From: Pisolithus tinctorius
Taxonomy: Eukaryota > Basidiomycota > Agaricomycetes > Boletales > Pisolithaceae
Direction: 5' to 3'
DNA: 64,000 nucleotides
Assembly: GCA_024663395.1 (NCBI GenBank)
Contig: JANFAH010000003.1
Location: 372,001 to 436,000 of the forward strand
A model generated the notes under the pieces. That model had not been told where the DNA came from, ran no database searches, and worked only from the letters and a program-made list of their open reading frames with translations. Of the stretch, positions 23,088 through 34,849 are shown piece after piece (within the stretch, counting starts at the first letter, position 1; every line of letters starts with the position of its first letter). Made by a program: the position numbers and the translations under genes.

Positions 23088-23330
23088 GAAATGGCCCAGT
23101 GCATTGCATGGTTGGTTTCTGTTTGGCAGTTTGGTAACGGTGTAGCAGTTAGTTTGGAGATTTTCTACTCAGCTGGTTCTGCTTTATATCCTTCTCCACG
23201 TGTTGGTTGTGTGGTTGCCTTGTGTTTGGTCAGTGATGGTTCAGTACGGTGTCTGTTCGGTGTTGTGGTGCAGTGTTGCAGTGTCTGTTTAACGGTTTAC
23301 CTGGGTCAGATCGCACACTCATCACCAAGA

Positions 23331-23489
23331 TGGAGCAGTGGGAGAGAGCCTCACAAGCGATGAGCTGAGCTCGAGGCAAGCTGTGGGAAGATGTATCTAC
23401 TGAACATGTCCACGTCCGTGTCTACCTCCATCTGACTAAGCCAACATGGCTGTGTCCTCATCTCCTGTCCCCCTGGTTCCCCTACTCCA
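23331..23489 (-). repeat. Gyp-D 5' LTR
   Basis: 159 bp, TGGAGCAG...CTACTCCA. On the sense strand it is followed by TCTTGGTGATGAGTGTG, a candidate primer site starting TGG four bases in. Confidence 0.88.
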
Positions 23490-26370
23490 CCGCTCTTGCT
23501 GGTTCTGCATAGTAAAGAAAGATGGAAAGTCTCTTTGCCTTGTGCATGACTTACAGCCCCTGAATGCAGTGACCATCTGTGATGCATCTGTTCTGCCCTT
23601 CATAGAACACCTTGCAGAATCCTTTGCTGGATATGCAGTGTATGCAATGATGGACCTCTACTCCGGGTATGACCAGCGCACACTTCATGTCGATTCCTGC
23701 GACCTCACCACCTTCAGTACCCCCCTCAGACCCCATCGGCTTACTACTCTGCCACAAGGTCATGTGAATGCGGTACAGGTATACCAGGGAGATACTGCAT
23801 TTGTTCTCCAGGATGAGATCCTGCATCATACCTTGCCCTTCATAGATGACGTCCCCGTAAAATCCGAGACCACCCACTATCAGCATGCAGACGGGTCCTA
23901 TGAGACTATCCTGGAGAATCCTGGGATTCAGAAGTTTATCTGGAACCACTGTATAGTCATTAACTGTATCCTTCAGCATTTGCAGAACATCGGAGCCACT
24001 GTCTCAGCAAAGAAGTTCGTGCTAGCCACTCCATCCACTGTGATCATTGGCCACAAGTGCACCTTTGAAGGTTGCATTCCTGAAGAAAGCAAAGTGCAGA
24101 AGATCCGTGACTGGCCCAAGTGTCACAACCTGACACAGGTTCACAGTTTCCTCAGTGTCTGTGGTGTGCTACACATCTTCATCAAAGACTTTGCCAAGAT
24201 TGCATGGCTGCTAGTCGCACTCATGGGGAAGGACATACTATTCACATGGGATGAACTGCAACATGCTGCCATGCAACGACTCAAGGACGAAATTGTAAAG
24301 TCCCCTGCACTCTGAAGGATTGACTATGAGTGCAGCCGCAAAGTAATTTTAGCAGTTGACACCTTGGTCATTGCAGTTGGCTATATCCTCTACCAGCTCG
24401 GCGAAGATGGCAGACAGTACCCAAGTCGCTTTGGATCCATCACCCTCAATGAAGTGGAAAGCCACTACTCCCAGGCTAAGCTTGAGTTGTACAGCCTCTC
24501 CCATGCATTGCACACGGTACACATATACATCTTTAGTCTTGCTAACTTCACTGTGGAGGTAGATGCAAAGTATATTAAGGGCATGATAAATAACCCAGAT
24601 CTGCAGCCTAATGTGATGATCAATCCATGGATCACTGGTGTCCTCCTCTTCTTGTTCAAACTTGTGCACGTCCCTGTGGACAGGCATGCCAGCCCTGATG
24701 GCTTGTCCCACTGCCCGTGGTCAGAGCTCAATCCACCTGAGGATGATGACCATGAGGATTGGCTGGACCATTTTTACTCTTTCTCTACACAGGTTGTCAA
24801 TGACCACCCGCCTCCTATGTCACTTTCCAATCAAGATCACCATTCCCTACTGCTACCTGCTTACCATTGGGCGAGCCTCCCACTGCCTGCATCCTTCTAT
24901 CTTGCATTCTCTGTGACTGCTGATGCTAATAACCCTTCCAATACCCCTGACGACCCTGCCATTCTGTGGTCTGCAAAGGCTCAGGCATGCAAAGCGAAGA
25001 TAGAAATGATCCACGCATTCCTTGCGACCCACAAGCAACCTCCTGACCTTACTGATGTGCAGTACTCATCTTTCTTCAATTCCACTAGCCGCTTCTTCCT
25101 CCTAGATGGCAACTTATGGCACAGGGAACCACACAGACAGCACCAGCTAGTTGTCGATGAATCCAAGCAGTATTGTCTCATCAAAGATGCACATGACGAC
25201 CTCGGGCACAAAGGTGTCTTCACAGTCTGCACATGCCTTCTCCTCCACTGTTGGTGGCCTCCTCATGTCGAGGATGTGAAGTGGTATGTCTGCACTTGTC
25301 ACGAATGCCAGATCCGCCAGATGCAGAAGCTTCATATCCCCCCCACTGTACCCATGATAGGGGGCCTGTTTCATAAAGCTCACATTGACACGATGCTGAT
25401 GCCCAAAGCTGGCGGCTACTGCTACATAGTACAGGCTCATTGCATGCTCACCTCATACCCCGAATGGCGCATGTTGCATGCAGAAAATAGTACTGCACTC
25501 ATGTCCTTTATCTTTGAAGACATTCTATGCTGCTGGGGTCCACTCACTGAGATTGTCACTGACAATGGTCCTGCGTTCATCCAAGCCTTAGATGCCCTAG
25601 CCATGCAATATCACATCTGTCACATCCATATCTCTCCTTACAACTCTCAGGCTAATGGCATTGTAGAGCATTGGCACTATGATGTTCGCAAGGCTATCAT
25701 GAAGAGCTGCAAAAATGATGACCGCCACTGGCACACCATTGTGCACTCCGTGTTCTGGGCCGAGTGGGTCACCATCTTGAAATCCACAGGTTTATCCCCT
25801 TACTTCATGGTACACAGTGTCGAACCACTGTTCCCATTTGACCTCACCAAAGCTACCTTCCTCTTACTCCTATCCTGCGATGATGCAACACTGCTGACTA
25901 CCACAGAATTGATTGCTTGGTGTGCATGCCGGTTACAGAAGTGTCAGGATGACTTAGACCAGGTCCACGACAATGTCCTCCATGCATGCTTCCAGTCTAT
26001 TCAGCAGTTCGAAGCTGCCTTTCAGCATCGCATTAAAGACCATAACTTTGCTCCCAGCATCCTCGTGCTTGTTCGCAACTCCCACATAGAGAAAGAACTG
26101 AACTGGAAGACAAAGCCACAGTACACCGGTCCCATGGTTGTCCTTCGTCAGACCACTGGGGGCTCGTACCTGCTGGCCAAGTTGGATGGCTCCATCTCCA
26201 AACTCTGCTTTGCTGCATTCCACTTACTTCCCTACCACCCGTGGTCTCAGACCTGCACAACCATGACTCACATTACTGGGTTGGATGATGAAGAACTAGA
26301 CCACCTTCTTGAGGAAGCTGAGGATGACCCCACTGATGATGATGTGAAGGCTTTTTCCACAGACAGCTGA
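23490..26370 (+). pseudogene. Gyp-B RT, RNase H and integrase
   Basis: The frame continues from 19891 after Gyp-D. RT: VKKDGKSLCLVHDLQPLNAV and PFIDDVPVKS, so the FIDD site is present. A TGA at 24313-24315 lies where relatives read LRRID or LRTID. RNase H: ILAVDTLVIAVGYILYQLG. Integrase: DAHDDLGHKGVF, CHECQIRQM, HIDTMLMP, TDNGPAF and ANGIVEHWH, keeping the three acidic residues. The C-terminal GPMVVLRQTTGGSYLLAKLD matches Gyp-A. Many Arg positions have become His or Cys, as expected for CpG decay. The stop at 26370 is followed by a polypurine-like motif at 26513. Confidence 0.88.
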
Positions 26371-27250
26371 CTATCCATCCTTTCCAGTATCCACAGTTTG
26401 TCCATCATGCTATTCCCCCATACCCTCTTCTCCCACGATACCCATACCTCTTTCTGTGGCCTCACCCGCCTCCCTGCAGCTTCTTCTACTACACTTGTTC
26501 CTTCTCCCATGCTGACTGGGGACAGTCAGCATTCAAAGTCCCCCACAGGGGTGACCAGCATACCACTTGATCCACCTGATATCAGACATAGTTCATTTCC
26601 TTTTATCTGTTTTACCCCAGGTTTCGTCTGGAGACCTCTATTCCACCCCGGGTTTCATCCGGTGATTCTACTGATAGCTAGTCCTCGCTCAAAAAACATA
26701 AAAACTGCTTACAAAAAGTCCAAAACCATCCAGAAAAATAACAAAACACTGAATAAGTATATAGCCAAAACAACATCTCTCCTATCTCTCTTACTAGTCT
26801 TGCTGATGCCATCCTTGGCCGCCCTATACCACAGATCCTTGCAACCACCCCATGCATTTCTTCTTCGATCACACAGCCAGCATGTGCCCCTTGATCTATT
26901 TTTCTTTCAATTCTCCTTCTGTCTCCTTACAATTGATACACAAAGACCATCCCAGCTACCCAATAAACAGTCCCTTCACTTCCTCTTCAAGAATCCGTCA
27001 CATCCTACCATCAAGATTGTTTCATGAGGACTTACCATTGAGAGAAGTCGAAAGTTGCACAAAGAAGACAAGTCGGGCGGTACCCCGTGCATCATATCCT
27101 ACTGCAGCTGCACTGTCCCACAGAACATCTTCAAGCACTTTGAGTCATTCGCAACTTCGCACAGAAGCAAGAAAAGCAGTATATTTAGTGCAGTACATGC
27201 TGACATGTGGATAGGACAATGCGATGAATCTGAACTAGATACAAACATTC
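26371..27250. other. Gyp-B region between pol end and antisense gene end
   Basis: About 880 bp without a recognised gene. It holds a 40-bp motif (26511-26550, GGGACAGTCAGCATTCAAAG core) closely matching the sequence just before the 3' LTR of Gyp-B (48300-48333) and of Gyp-C (30770-30808, minus strand). An A-rich stretch (26690-26770) follows. Plus-strand open stretches here (26398-27027, 26852-27214) have no domain I recognise. Confidence 0.5.
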
Positions 27251-27913
27251 CTACTCCACCCCAATCTTCTCCAGAGCTTCGGTGAGTTGATCAATGCGCA
27301 CCTGCAGGCGAAGGTATGCAGCCTGCGACTCCATGGCCTCAGCACGAAGCAGCCTCAGCAACTGTGAGAGGTTGGCCACAACCCTGGCATCGAGCCGACT
27401 GTGCACAGGTGCCTTCCCCTTCGCATGTGTGTGGCTCTCGACCACTTCCACCTTGTTGTTGTTGTTGTTGTTGTCATCAACGGTCCTCTTGGAAGGGCCG
27501 GCCTTCGCAGTCTTCAAAGCTTGGGCTGCAGACTGTTAATTCCACACCTCCTGAGATGGAGACACTACTTACTGACTGATGTGCCTGCCTGTGCTCTCTT
27601 CCCCACAGCCTTCGTTGACTTCTTGCACCTTTGCTTCATCCATGCACAGCCATTGCACGTGCAGCTGGCGGGACCCATGCATGTGGCATTCCTGACCAGG
27701 CAATGCATGCAGGGCACCTTGTGGAGAATCGAACCGGGTGGGACATTGATCTTTGGCTTGCCCTCATCCTTGCTCTCAGCAATAGTCTGCCATGATTGCT
27801 TGAGACTCCAGTGTCAGCCATTATCGCACCACCATACAACCCGTGCACTCACCTTTTGAACCAGCTGGGCTACAACCTTGACATGCGACATCTTCTCTGT
27901 CACCACCAGCACT
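27251..27913 (-). pseudogene. Gyp-B antisense zinc-cluster gene, C-terminal part
   Basis: Continuation of the gene that starts at 48022, cut by Gyp-C. Exon remnants: 27913-27853 (ending QLVQK), 27786-27573 and 27525-27251, with introns 27852-27787 (GTGAGT...CAG) and 27572-27526 (GTAAGT...GCAG). The middle exon encodes KVPCMHC and a zinc cluster with spacing CX2CX6CX7CX2CX6C (about 27620-27705), plus one extra Cys. The last exon has six Asn codons (AAC repeat at 27459-27476) and a leucine-rich helix (LSQLLRLLRAEAME and LQVRIDQLTEALEK), probably a coiled coil. It converges on the end of Gyp-B pol. The coding region appears undamaged apart from the insertion. Confidence 0.72.
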
Positions 27914-27917
27914 GCGA

Positions 27918-28392
27918 TGTGGGACACTACCTCTGGGTAGCATGCGAATAGGGGAAAGCTGTAGGGAAAATCCCTAGGCTCGACCCAAGGGGTGCTGAGT
28001 AGGAAGGAGATGTAGAATGCGATGGTAGAGTCGGTCGAAGAGTCGAATGTGGGTCATGGAATTTAATTCTGTAGAGTCAAAGGAAGGGACAGACTTGCTT
28101 TTGAAATTCCGGACAATGATCTTGCACCAAGGGAGTAACTCCGAGATGAATTAAGTGCGCAGGAGAGGCAAATGAGTACTAATGGAACAAGGACACGAAG
28201 ACACAGTAGACACAGTAGACACAAAGACACAGATACACAGCAGACTCAGAGGACGTGAAGACTCTTTGAGCTCTTTAGACTTGCACTAGATGCAGAATGT
28301 GGGTCCCAAAAGAGATTATTCTCATTTTGTCACTGAGGTGGGATTATATAGTACATGGATAGTAAGGTACTGATCGGAGAAATGTGGGGCAG
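27918..28392 (-). repeat. Gyp-C 3' LTR, first part
   Basis: Matches 46550 onward (TGTGGGACACTACC). A short tandem repeat of ACACAGTAG units lies near 28200. The LTR is cut at GGGGCAG by LTR-S and resumes at 30238. Confidence 0.88.
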
Positions 28393-30233
28393 TGTGAGTC
28401 AAAGTGTGGAAAGCTGGTGTAAACCAAACAAATCCAACACCAAAGACAAATAAGAGCAAGTGGTGGTTTGCCTCCGTGGAACCTGGAGGGCAGAGAAACC
28501 TGATGTGTGGGGGAAACTTTGATGGCAGGTGCTCCTAGTGCAAGTCGATGACGAGTTATGCAGGAGAAGACAAGCAAGTGATGATTGGATGGGGGATGCT
28601 GAACAGAGTGAAGGTGTTCAGCTGAAAGGACTTGGGATGAAGGACTTTGATAAGACATGCTCCTGGTGCAAGTCGATGACAAGTTATGCAAGAGTGGATG
28701 GATGACTAAGCAGGTGTGCTGACAGAGCACAGATGATACTTCAGATGAATGAATGAAGGTAGATAGACCCTTGATGGAGCCTCAACTACCAATGATACAA
28801 ATGAAGACAGATAGACTCTTCTGAATGAGCCTCAACTGTCGACGACAAGATATGTTGAGCTGAGCTGACTTCTGGATTGCTTCTTTTTTGTAGCTAAGTA
28901 CATGGGGGTTTATATACTGAGGGGGGAGCACAGCTTGTGACAAACAAGGCACAAACACTTGGTAAGTAATGAGTAAGGACTGAGTAATCATGATGAGTAA
29001 GCAAGAAATGAAAAGTAAGCAAGCAAAGAAGATTGGTAAGTATTGGCAATGAACAAGTCAAGGATAGTCAAAATATCACAAAATGAGTCAAATAGAATCA
29101 GAAACTGAGTAAGCGCACTGATATCACATTAGGGGGTGGCAATGCAAGTTAGATCTTGGCAGAGACATCTCTAGATCCAAAGATGGCATGACAGATGGAC
29201 GGTGTTTCCAGATAGGGAAGTATCAATTCCAGAATTGAAGGGCATGAGTCAGGTGTCAAAGGGGGCTAGGGCATTGGGGGTCTGTGGGGCAATGAGAGCA
29301 TATGCAATCACGTCTCCCACCCTTCCATCCTCTCAGCGAAGTTAACAAAAACTTCATGAATGGGGCTCTGATGGAGGAGGAGAAGGGGGGATGTCTTCTG
29401 CTGGATCTTGCAGTAGGAAGGCAAGATGCATGTCATACTCATCATGAATGCGATCAGGGAGGCTGGAGGACAGTAGATTATGCTGCAGCTGTCACAATGT
29501 GGGAAGAATGATGGACAAGACTGGAACAAAGACAGTGCAGGGAGCAGGGAGGAACAATCCATATGCTTCATCAACTGGGGAGACTGAAACGACCACATAA
29601 GACCTTTCTAACTGAGTGACAGACCTGAGGCGACCAAAGAACATCCTTCTGGAAGTCATACTGACAAGGAGAACACGCTGACCAAGCTGCATGGGATGAG
29701 ACAGGGCTGACAATGACGGGATGAACCAGGGGGCTTCAGGACAGAAGCTGGTGGGAATGCCTGGCAGATATACATAGCCACTGTCTCTGGCAAATGAGAC
29801 AAGTGAGATGATCGATGAAGAGGTGGCCATGATTGATGGACTTAGCAAAATGAGCGTCTGATGGATGGAGTGCTGTAGAAATGCGCAGGGTGCGAGGATC
29901 CTCTCCAAATTTGGAAGGAAGAATCGTGGGGCTGAGCACTTTAAGCGAGTGTGGGAACGGAGTCGATATCTTTAGAAATGGTGGAGATACGACGAAAACT
30001 GGAATGCCGTACATGGGCGCTAAAAACCTTTAACGTGCGCTTAACTCACTTCCTCTTTTCTCTTTAGCACTGATGACTCATTCTTGTGCGAAGGATGACT
30101 GTTAATGTCCAACAGTCTTTCTACACATGAGGCCTTTAGTCTTCATCTGCATGCTTGGGCATTGTGCGCAACTCGTCAATGAGTTAGGCAGAGTCAGCTG
30201 TAACCATGTCCACAACACCTTTGGTGTGTGACA
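28393..30233 (-). mobile_element. LTR-S copy 1: 1.84-kb solo-LTR-like element
   Basis: On the plus strand it starts TGTGAGTCAAAG and ends GTGTGTGACA, with flanks GCAG (28389-28392) and GTGG (30234-30237). The uninterrupted sister LTR of Gyp-C has GCGG at this point, so both flanks are CpG-mutated copies of a 4-bp TSD GCGG. A second copy is at 60994-62836. TG...CA ends, a 4-bp TSD and a TATATA box at about 28909-28915 (minus sense) suggest a solo LTR in minus orientation with a U3 of about 1.3 kb. An open stretch at 29492-29908 minus exists in both copies but its status is unclear. Confidence 0.75.
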
Positions 30234-30237
30234 GTGG

Positions 30238-30769
30238 GAGAAGCAAAACTCCGAAAAATAAAGGGGACGACGTGTCAGATGTCAAAGCCATACAGCAACA
30301 TGTGAAAACAAACTGTAAGGTAGTAACTGAGAAATACAACAGGAAAGACAGGTATCTTCTGACAGGACGAGTGTACACTGTACTGTAGAGTGGAACACGA
30401 AGGGTAGAGGCCATAGGTAGAAAGGGGTTCTCGCTTTGTGGAGAAAGGTTCGCGGGAAAGGAATGAGAGGAGTAACCAGAGTTTTTACTGATGATCTGCG
30501 TGGTTTCCCAGCTACATGGTGAGGCGAGGGATGAAGTGGCATGAATGCGGAATTCCGGATAGATGTATGTCAGGTTGATGTTGACGCGGAATTTCGGGAC
30601 GATGACTGGTGTGTGTTATTGATGGACTGGGGAGCTCCGAAGGTTCGACAGGTGAGGCAGCACATGAGGCAGATGGGATAATTCCGAAGACGATAGATGT
30701 GGATGGTAACGGCGGAATTTTGGTGTTGGCATCCCTATTCCGGCCTCAGGGAGTATACTACTCCCTACA
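30238..30769 (-). repeat. Gyp-C 3' LTR, second part
   Basis: Continues the LTR after LTR-S and ends at CTCCCTACA, with a GGGAGTATACTACTCCC palindrome. The sense sequence just upstream (CAGCATTCAAAGACCCTGGGAGG, plus 30770-30792 reversed) is the likely polypurine region. Confidence 0.88.
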
Positions 30770-31035
30770 CCTCCCAGGGTCTTTGAATGCTGACCATCCT
30801 CAGTCAGAGGTCACCAAGTCGCGACAGACAGGCGGCGGAGATTTGGAAGGTGACATAAACGAAGAAGGCTCATGTTCGGCCACATGACTTGTGTGAGCAA
30901 AAACTCCGCACCCAGATAACACGTCAGCAGCAGCCCTTCGGAATTAAAAACTTGCCCAGAAATGTCTCATCGTCAGATTCACCCTTGATATTCCACCACC
31001 TCGTCCTCAGACACCCGCTACCCTCACCAACTACT

Positions 31036-32632
31036 ATGCAAGCCTACTCAGTCAACGATGTGCGTCCCATGTTCAGCATGAGGGACCAGGCGACCACGGC
31101 ACTCGCAGCAGCTCTAGGGCACGTCTGGGACTTGATCGAGACGGCGCCACAGCCAGAGGAGAGGTTGGAGATGATCTATGTGTGGGTGGAGGACTGGGAC
31201 AAGACTTGGGTGAGTAAACCTTCCACTGCAGTGTGTCGTGCGTTGACAGAGTTCCACAGACCGGCATTCGCTCATGGTGGAAATATGTCGACGACAACGG
31301 AATTACCGTACCGAAGGTTTGCGACGAGTGTATGTGCGACTACACCGAGGAATCTGCAATGTGCCAGAACCTTTTAGTCCCAGGAGCCATTGCCATTGCT
31401 GACCTCCAGCACCCAGTGGAGCAAAGACGAGTCCACATCGACAACATCTTCGAAGACTATCAGGAGAGGGTAGAGTTGAGGGCACAGCTCGAGGAGGAGA
31501 GGTTGACAAGAGAACCTTCTATGCACACGCATAGACAGTCAGCAACGGCAATAGGTGAAGGTCAAGGCTGCACGCCCAGCGACACTGAAGCAGGGGAGTC
31601 ATCAGGGGGGGCTGGACGACCAGTGAGGCGACAGACAGATAGTACAGGCAAGGGGAAGGGCAAGGAGAAGGTACGTCCTACCCTCCAGGAAACTCCGAGT
31701 GCGATGGCTAATGTTCAGAAAAAACTCCGCAGGCCACAGATGAAGTCGATGAGCTGGAGAATGATGAAGGTGACCGTCCACCTAACCCTGACCCATCGAA
31801 AACTGGCGCTCCAGCACCCAAAGTTGACCTTCGATGCAAGGAGTGCGCGAAGGTAAATGCAGTGTGTGAAGGGCTACCTGGGGAGTCATGCGAGCGATGC
31901 AGGCAGGCCAAGTGGAAGTGTAGCTGGTCACTCAGAGTGGGTAGGAAGGTGAGTACGAGCTGATCGGGACGTGAAGAACGAGGACACTGAACCATAACAC
32001 AGCGCAAGAATGCTGGTAGTGGAGAGATGGCTGCTGGGCCATCACACAAACGGGTGAAATTGGTAACAGTGATGACTGAAACTCCGGCATTGACTGGGTT
32101 GAAGCTTCAAATCCCTGCTCGCAAACCACCTCCCAGGCAAAACTCCGAACCACCTCCCGAGCATCCAACACCTCGAGCAAGTCCCTCTTTGTCTTCTGAC
32201 ATGCCTCCACCTCCTGTACCTCGACCACCTCTGTTCCTTCCATCAGCAACCCCTGCACCATGACCTCGTCCGGAGCTAACTCCGCCACCAATGGACAATC
32301 CAGGAGACCTTGGTGATGGTGGACTTTTTGGCAGACTGACAGGATTATTGGACGATCCACCCACACCCGTTGTCAGTGCGCAGGATGAGCCTGAAGGTCC
32401 GCCAGTCGAAGAAACTCCACCGGTCACAAACTTGAGCAAATCGACTATGCATGAGGCCCTTGCTGAGCGCATCCAACTGTTGGAGGGTAGGGCAGATGAC
32501 GAGGAGTTTGAGTTAACCCAGATCCACCAGATGCTGGGGCTGTTGGCGACGCAAGTAGAGCGACAGATCGGTGCAGTTCAGGGGCGATGCGAGGAGCTGA
32601 AGAGGTTGAAGGATCAGCTCAAAGATATGTAG
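31036..32632 (+). pseudogene. Gyp-C antisense gene: Zn2Cys6-like zinc-cluster protein
   Basis: Plus-strand gene beside the 3' LTR, facing the end of pol. Exon 1 (31036-31209) encodes a helical N-part (MQAYSVNDVRPM, then ERLEMIYVWVEDWDK). After a short intron with GTGAGT donor (exact acceptor unclear) comes GIRSWWKYVDDNG and a Cys-rich VCDECMCDY, then an acidic, Ser-rich region. Canonical introns 31671-31732 and 31949-32002 bracket an exon with KVDLRCKECAKVNAVC and a zinc cluster spaced CX2CX6CX7CX2CX6C (31824-31908). A Pro-rich segment follows, then a heptad-like helix (LATQVERQIGAVQGRC, EELKRLKDQL) to the stop at 32632. One in-frame TGA at 32261-32263 fits CGA-to-TGA decay. Function unknown; DNA binding is inferred from the cluster. 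Confidence 0.75.
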
Positions 32633-32910
32633 GTACATGTACAGTAGCGTAAGTAGATTGCGGAATTTATTTGTTTTATTTTATTTTGTGAATCTTTTGG
32701 CATTTTGAACAGGATCATCGCTAAGAAGGGAACAGGGAAAGAGAACGAATCGACGAGAGACTGGAGATGAGTGGAAATTTTTTTTTTTTTTTTTTTTGTG
32801 ACGGTTTTTGTTTCATATGAGACGAAGAGGGTAACTATATAAGCGAAAGGAAAGGCGAAGAAAGAGAGAAAAGAAAAGAAAAGAAAGAAAAAGATAGAGA
32901 GAAAGGTGTG
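32633..32910. other. Gyp-C spacer between convergent antisense gene and pol
   Basis: Holds a run of about 21 T at 32780-32800 and A/G-rich tracts towards 32900. These resemble 3'-end regions for both convergent genes. No other gene is seen. Confidence 0.5.
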
Positions 32911-34849
32911 CTACTCATCTGATTCATCCAAAGGGATGCCAGCGAGTGCAGGGTCTGGTAGTGAATCGTCTTCCAAGCGGTCCAAGTTGCCTGCGGAAAT
33001 TCCAGTCAACTGTGTGACTTTGATACAAGAGTTGTTCTGCGGGAAATAGGGGTAAAGACGGAAGGTGGCAAAGCAGAATTTGGACACAGCTCCATCTAAT
33101 TCCGCCAGGATGTACGAGCCTCCTTTGGTATGCCAAATGACGATCATGGGACCTAGGTAGCGTGGTTTGGTCTTGCAATCTAGTTCTCGCTCGATACGTG
33201 AATTCTGCATGAGGACGAGTGACCCAGGTTCGAAGTTGAAGTCTTGGATGGTGTGTGCAAAACAAGCGATGAAGTCTTTGACCGATGCGAAGCGGGATCT
33301 CAGAACGAGATCATGGATTCGAGCAAGGTCTTCTGGACGTTTCTGGAGTTGGCAGGCGTGATGGGTGATGAGTTCAGACTGCACCAGGCTTTCCATCTCC
33401 CCTTCTTCCAATCCTTCTGGCGTCTTCTTCGTCTCCAAAAATTCCTTTACCACTTTCAACCTCTCCTCTCTCTGAATCACTTTCTCTGAGTGCGGAATTT
33501 CCGTCTCGTAGACACTCAACGAGGTTTGTTCGGAGGAGTAGATGCCTAGACTCTGTGACAAGACCAAAGGTGAGTCTGACAAGGTACTCAGAATTTCTGA
33601 AGGGTAAGGCTGGGACTCGAAACGGGCCTCCCTACGGTTCAAGAGCTCTACAGCGAAGGCTCCACACTCATCTATCCAGTCCTCGTAGTCCTCTTCCCCA
33701 TCCTCATCTTCTGCTGCTTTTGGTCTCCTTGAAAGACCATCCGGTGCTGCATGCTTGTGTGCAGGGACATGTATGAGCTTGAAGTTGAATAAAAGAATTC
33801 CCACAATCCAGTGGTTGATGGTAGCGTTGGGCTGTAAGTCGGGACTGTTAATCATCCCCTTTATATATTGTGTGTCAACCTCGACAACTAAATTCCGCAT
33901 GCCGAAAATGTGAAGTCTGATGTCGTGTAAAGCGTGGAAAAGACCAAAGAGCTCCAGTTTGGCTTGGCTATAATGGCGTTCATGGTCATTGAGAGTTATC
34001 AAGCCAAACCTTGCAGGATAGCATTTTTCATCTTCCCCTTCCTGCATGAGGAGGTATCCTATAGCAATATTCGAGGTGTCGACTGCTAGAATAACCTTCT
34101 TATCGGAATTGTAGTTGATAGTGCGTAGGGCAGGGGACGAGACGATAGCTTGGCGAAGATAGTCCATGGCTTCTTTGTGTTCATCATGGAATTCGAAGGA
34201 GACATCTTTCTTGGTCAGCTCGACGAGGGGACGTGCATGTTTAGTGAAATCCTTGATAAAGATCCTGCAGTACGAGCAAAGACCTAAAAATCCATGCACT
34301 TTGGTGACATTAGTGCAGTAGGGCCAATCTTTAATTTTTTGGACTTTAGCGTCGTCCAGAATTCTCCCCTCGAACGACACCTTATGCCCAACCACTATGA
34401 TAGACGGCGCGGCAATGACGCATTTCTTTGCTGAGACAGTAGCTCCAGCATGATGCAGGCGATGTAAGATGCAGTTGACGTTCTGCAGATGTTCCCAGAT
34501 GAAGCGTCTGATCCCGGAGTTTTGTGTGATCGTCTGGTAGGTACCATCAGAATTTTGGTAACGAGATTTGGGGCCTTTGATCAGGCAATCGTCGATGAAC
34601 GGGATGGAAACCTCTGGAATTTCATCCTTTAATATCCAACAGACATCTCCATGGAAAATTTGGACAGCATTTGTGTAGCCCATAGGTAGTTTGGTGAGTC
34701 GAAGGGTACCAATAGGGGTTTGGAAAGTAGTTAGATCGTGGTATTCATCATGGATGGTGTGATGATTGTATCCGACCATAAGATCTAAAATTCCGTAGAT
34801 GGAGTGGCAGGCGAAAGCTTCTGCAATTGAGTCGATGAAAGGGGGAACG
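32911..34849 (-). pseudogene. Gyp-C RT (C-part), RNase H and integrase with core deleted
   Basis: Open frame of 622 codons (34779-32911) that continues the RT begun at 42964. RT: IPFIDDCLIKGP with FIDD intact. RNase H: ILAVDTSNIAIGYLLMQEG, AKLELFGLFHAL and VEVDTQYIKGMIN. The frame then jumps from EGEMESLVQ to SELITHHACQLQKRPEDLAR. Compared with Gyp-A, about 290 residues are missing, including the whole HHCC zinc domain and the DDE core, yet the frame is kept. The C-terminal GPMIVIWHTKGGSYILAELD remains. Without an integrase core the copy could move only with a helper. Gyp-E is inserted at 34849 (TSD GAACG). Confidence 0.88.

Larger units (their letters stand above)
19896..23489 (-). mobile_element. 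Gyp-D: small pol-only Ty3/Gypsy element with 159-bp LTRs
   Basis: A 3594-bp element with LTRs 19896-20054 and 23331-23489 that begin TGGAGCAG and end CTACTCCA, flanked by TSD CCGC (19892-19895 and 23490-23493). The interior encodes RT, RNase H and integrase on the minus strand but has no gag or protease; only about 240 bp separates the 5' LTR from RT. The LTRs differ at a handful of sites, all CpG-type transitions. A sense polypurine tract (GAAGGGGGCACA) abuts the left LTR at about 20055-20070. It belongs to a different Gypsy lineage from Gyp-A, B and C and inserted into Gyp-B RT. Confidence 0.9.

Noticed and set aside
26398..27027. 209-codon plus-strand ORF after Gyp-B pol
   Set aside because: Spans the polypurine-like motif and A-rich tract and shows no known domain or counterpart in Gyp-A or Gyp-C.
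28190..28260. Possible CRISPR-like or satellite array (ACACAGTAG repeats; also 46820-46880)
   Set aside because: Only a short imperfect tandem inside the Gyp-C LTR without spacers; a fungal genome would not carry CRISPR.
29492..29908. LTR-S internal ORF as a functional accessory protein
   Set aside because: Shared by both copies, but the copies are close overall and I see many amino-acid changes in the ORF, so conservation is not shown. Kept as a finding to test, not annotated as a gene.
32780..32800. Poly-T run as a LINE or SINE poly-A tail
   Set aside because: No LINE reverse transcriptase or TSD around it; it sits in the spacer between two convergent Gyp-C genes.
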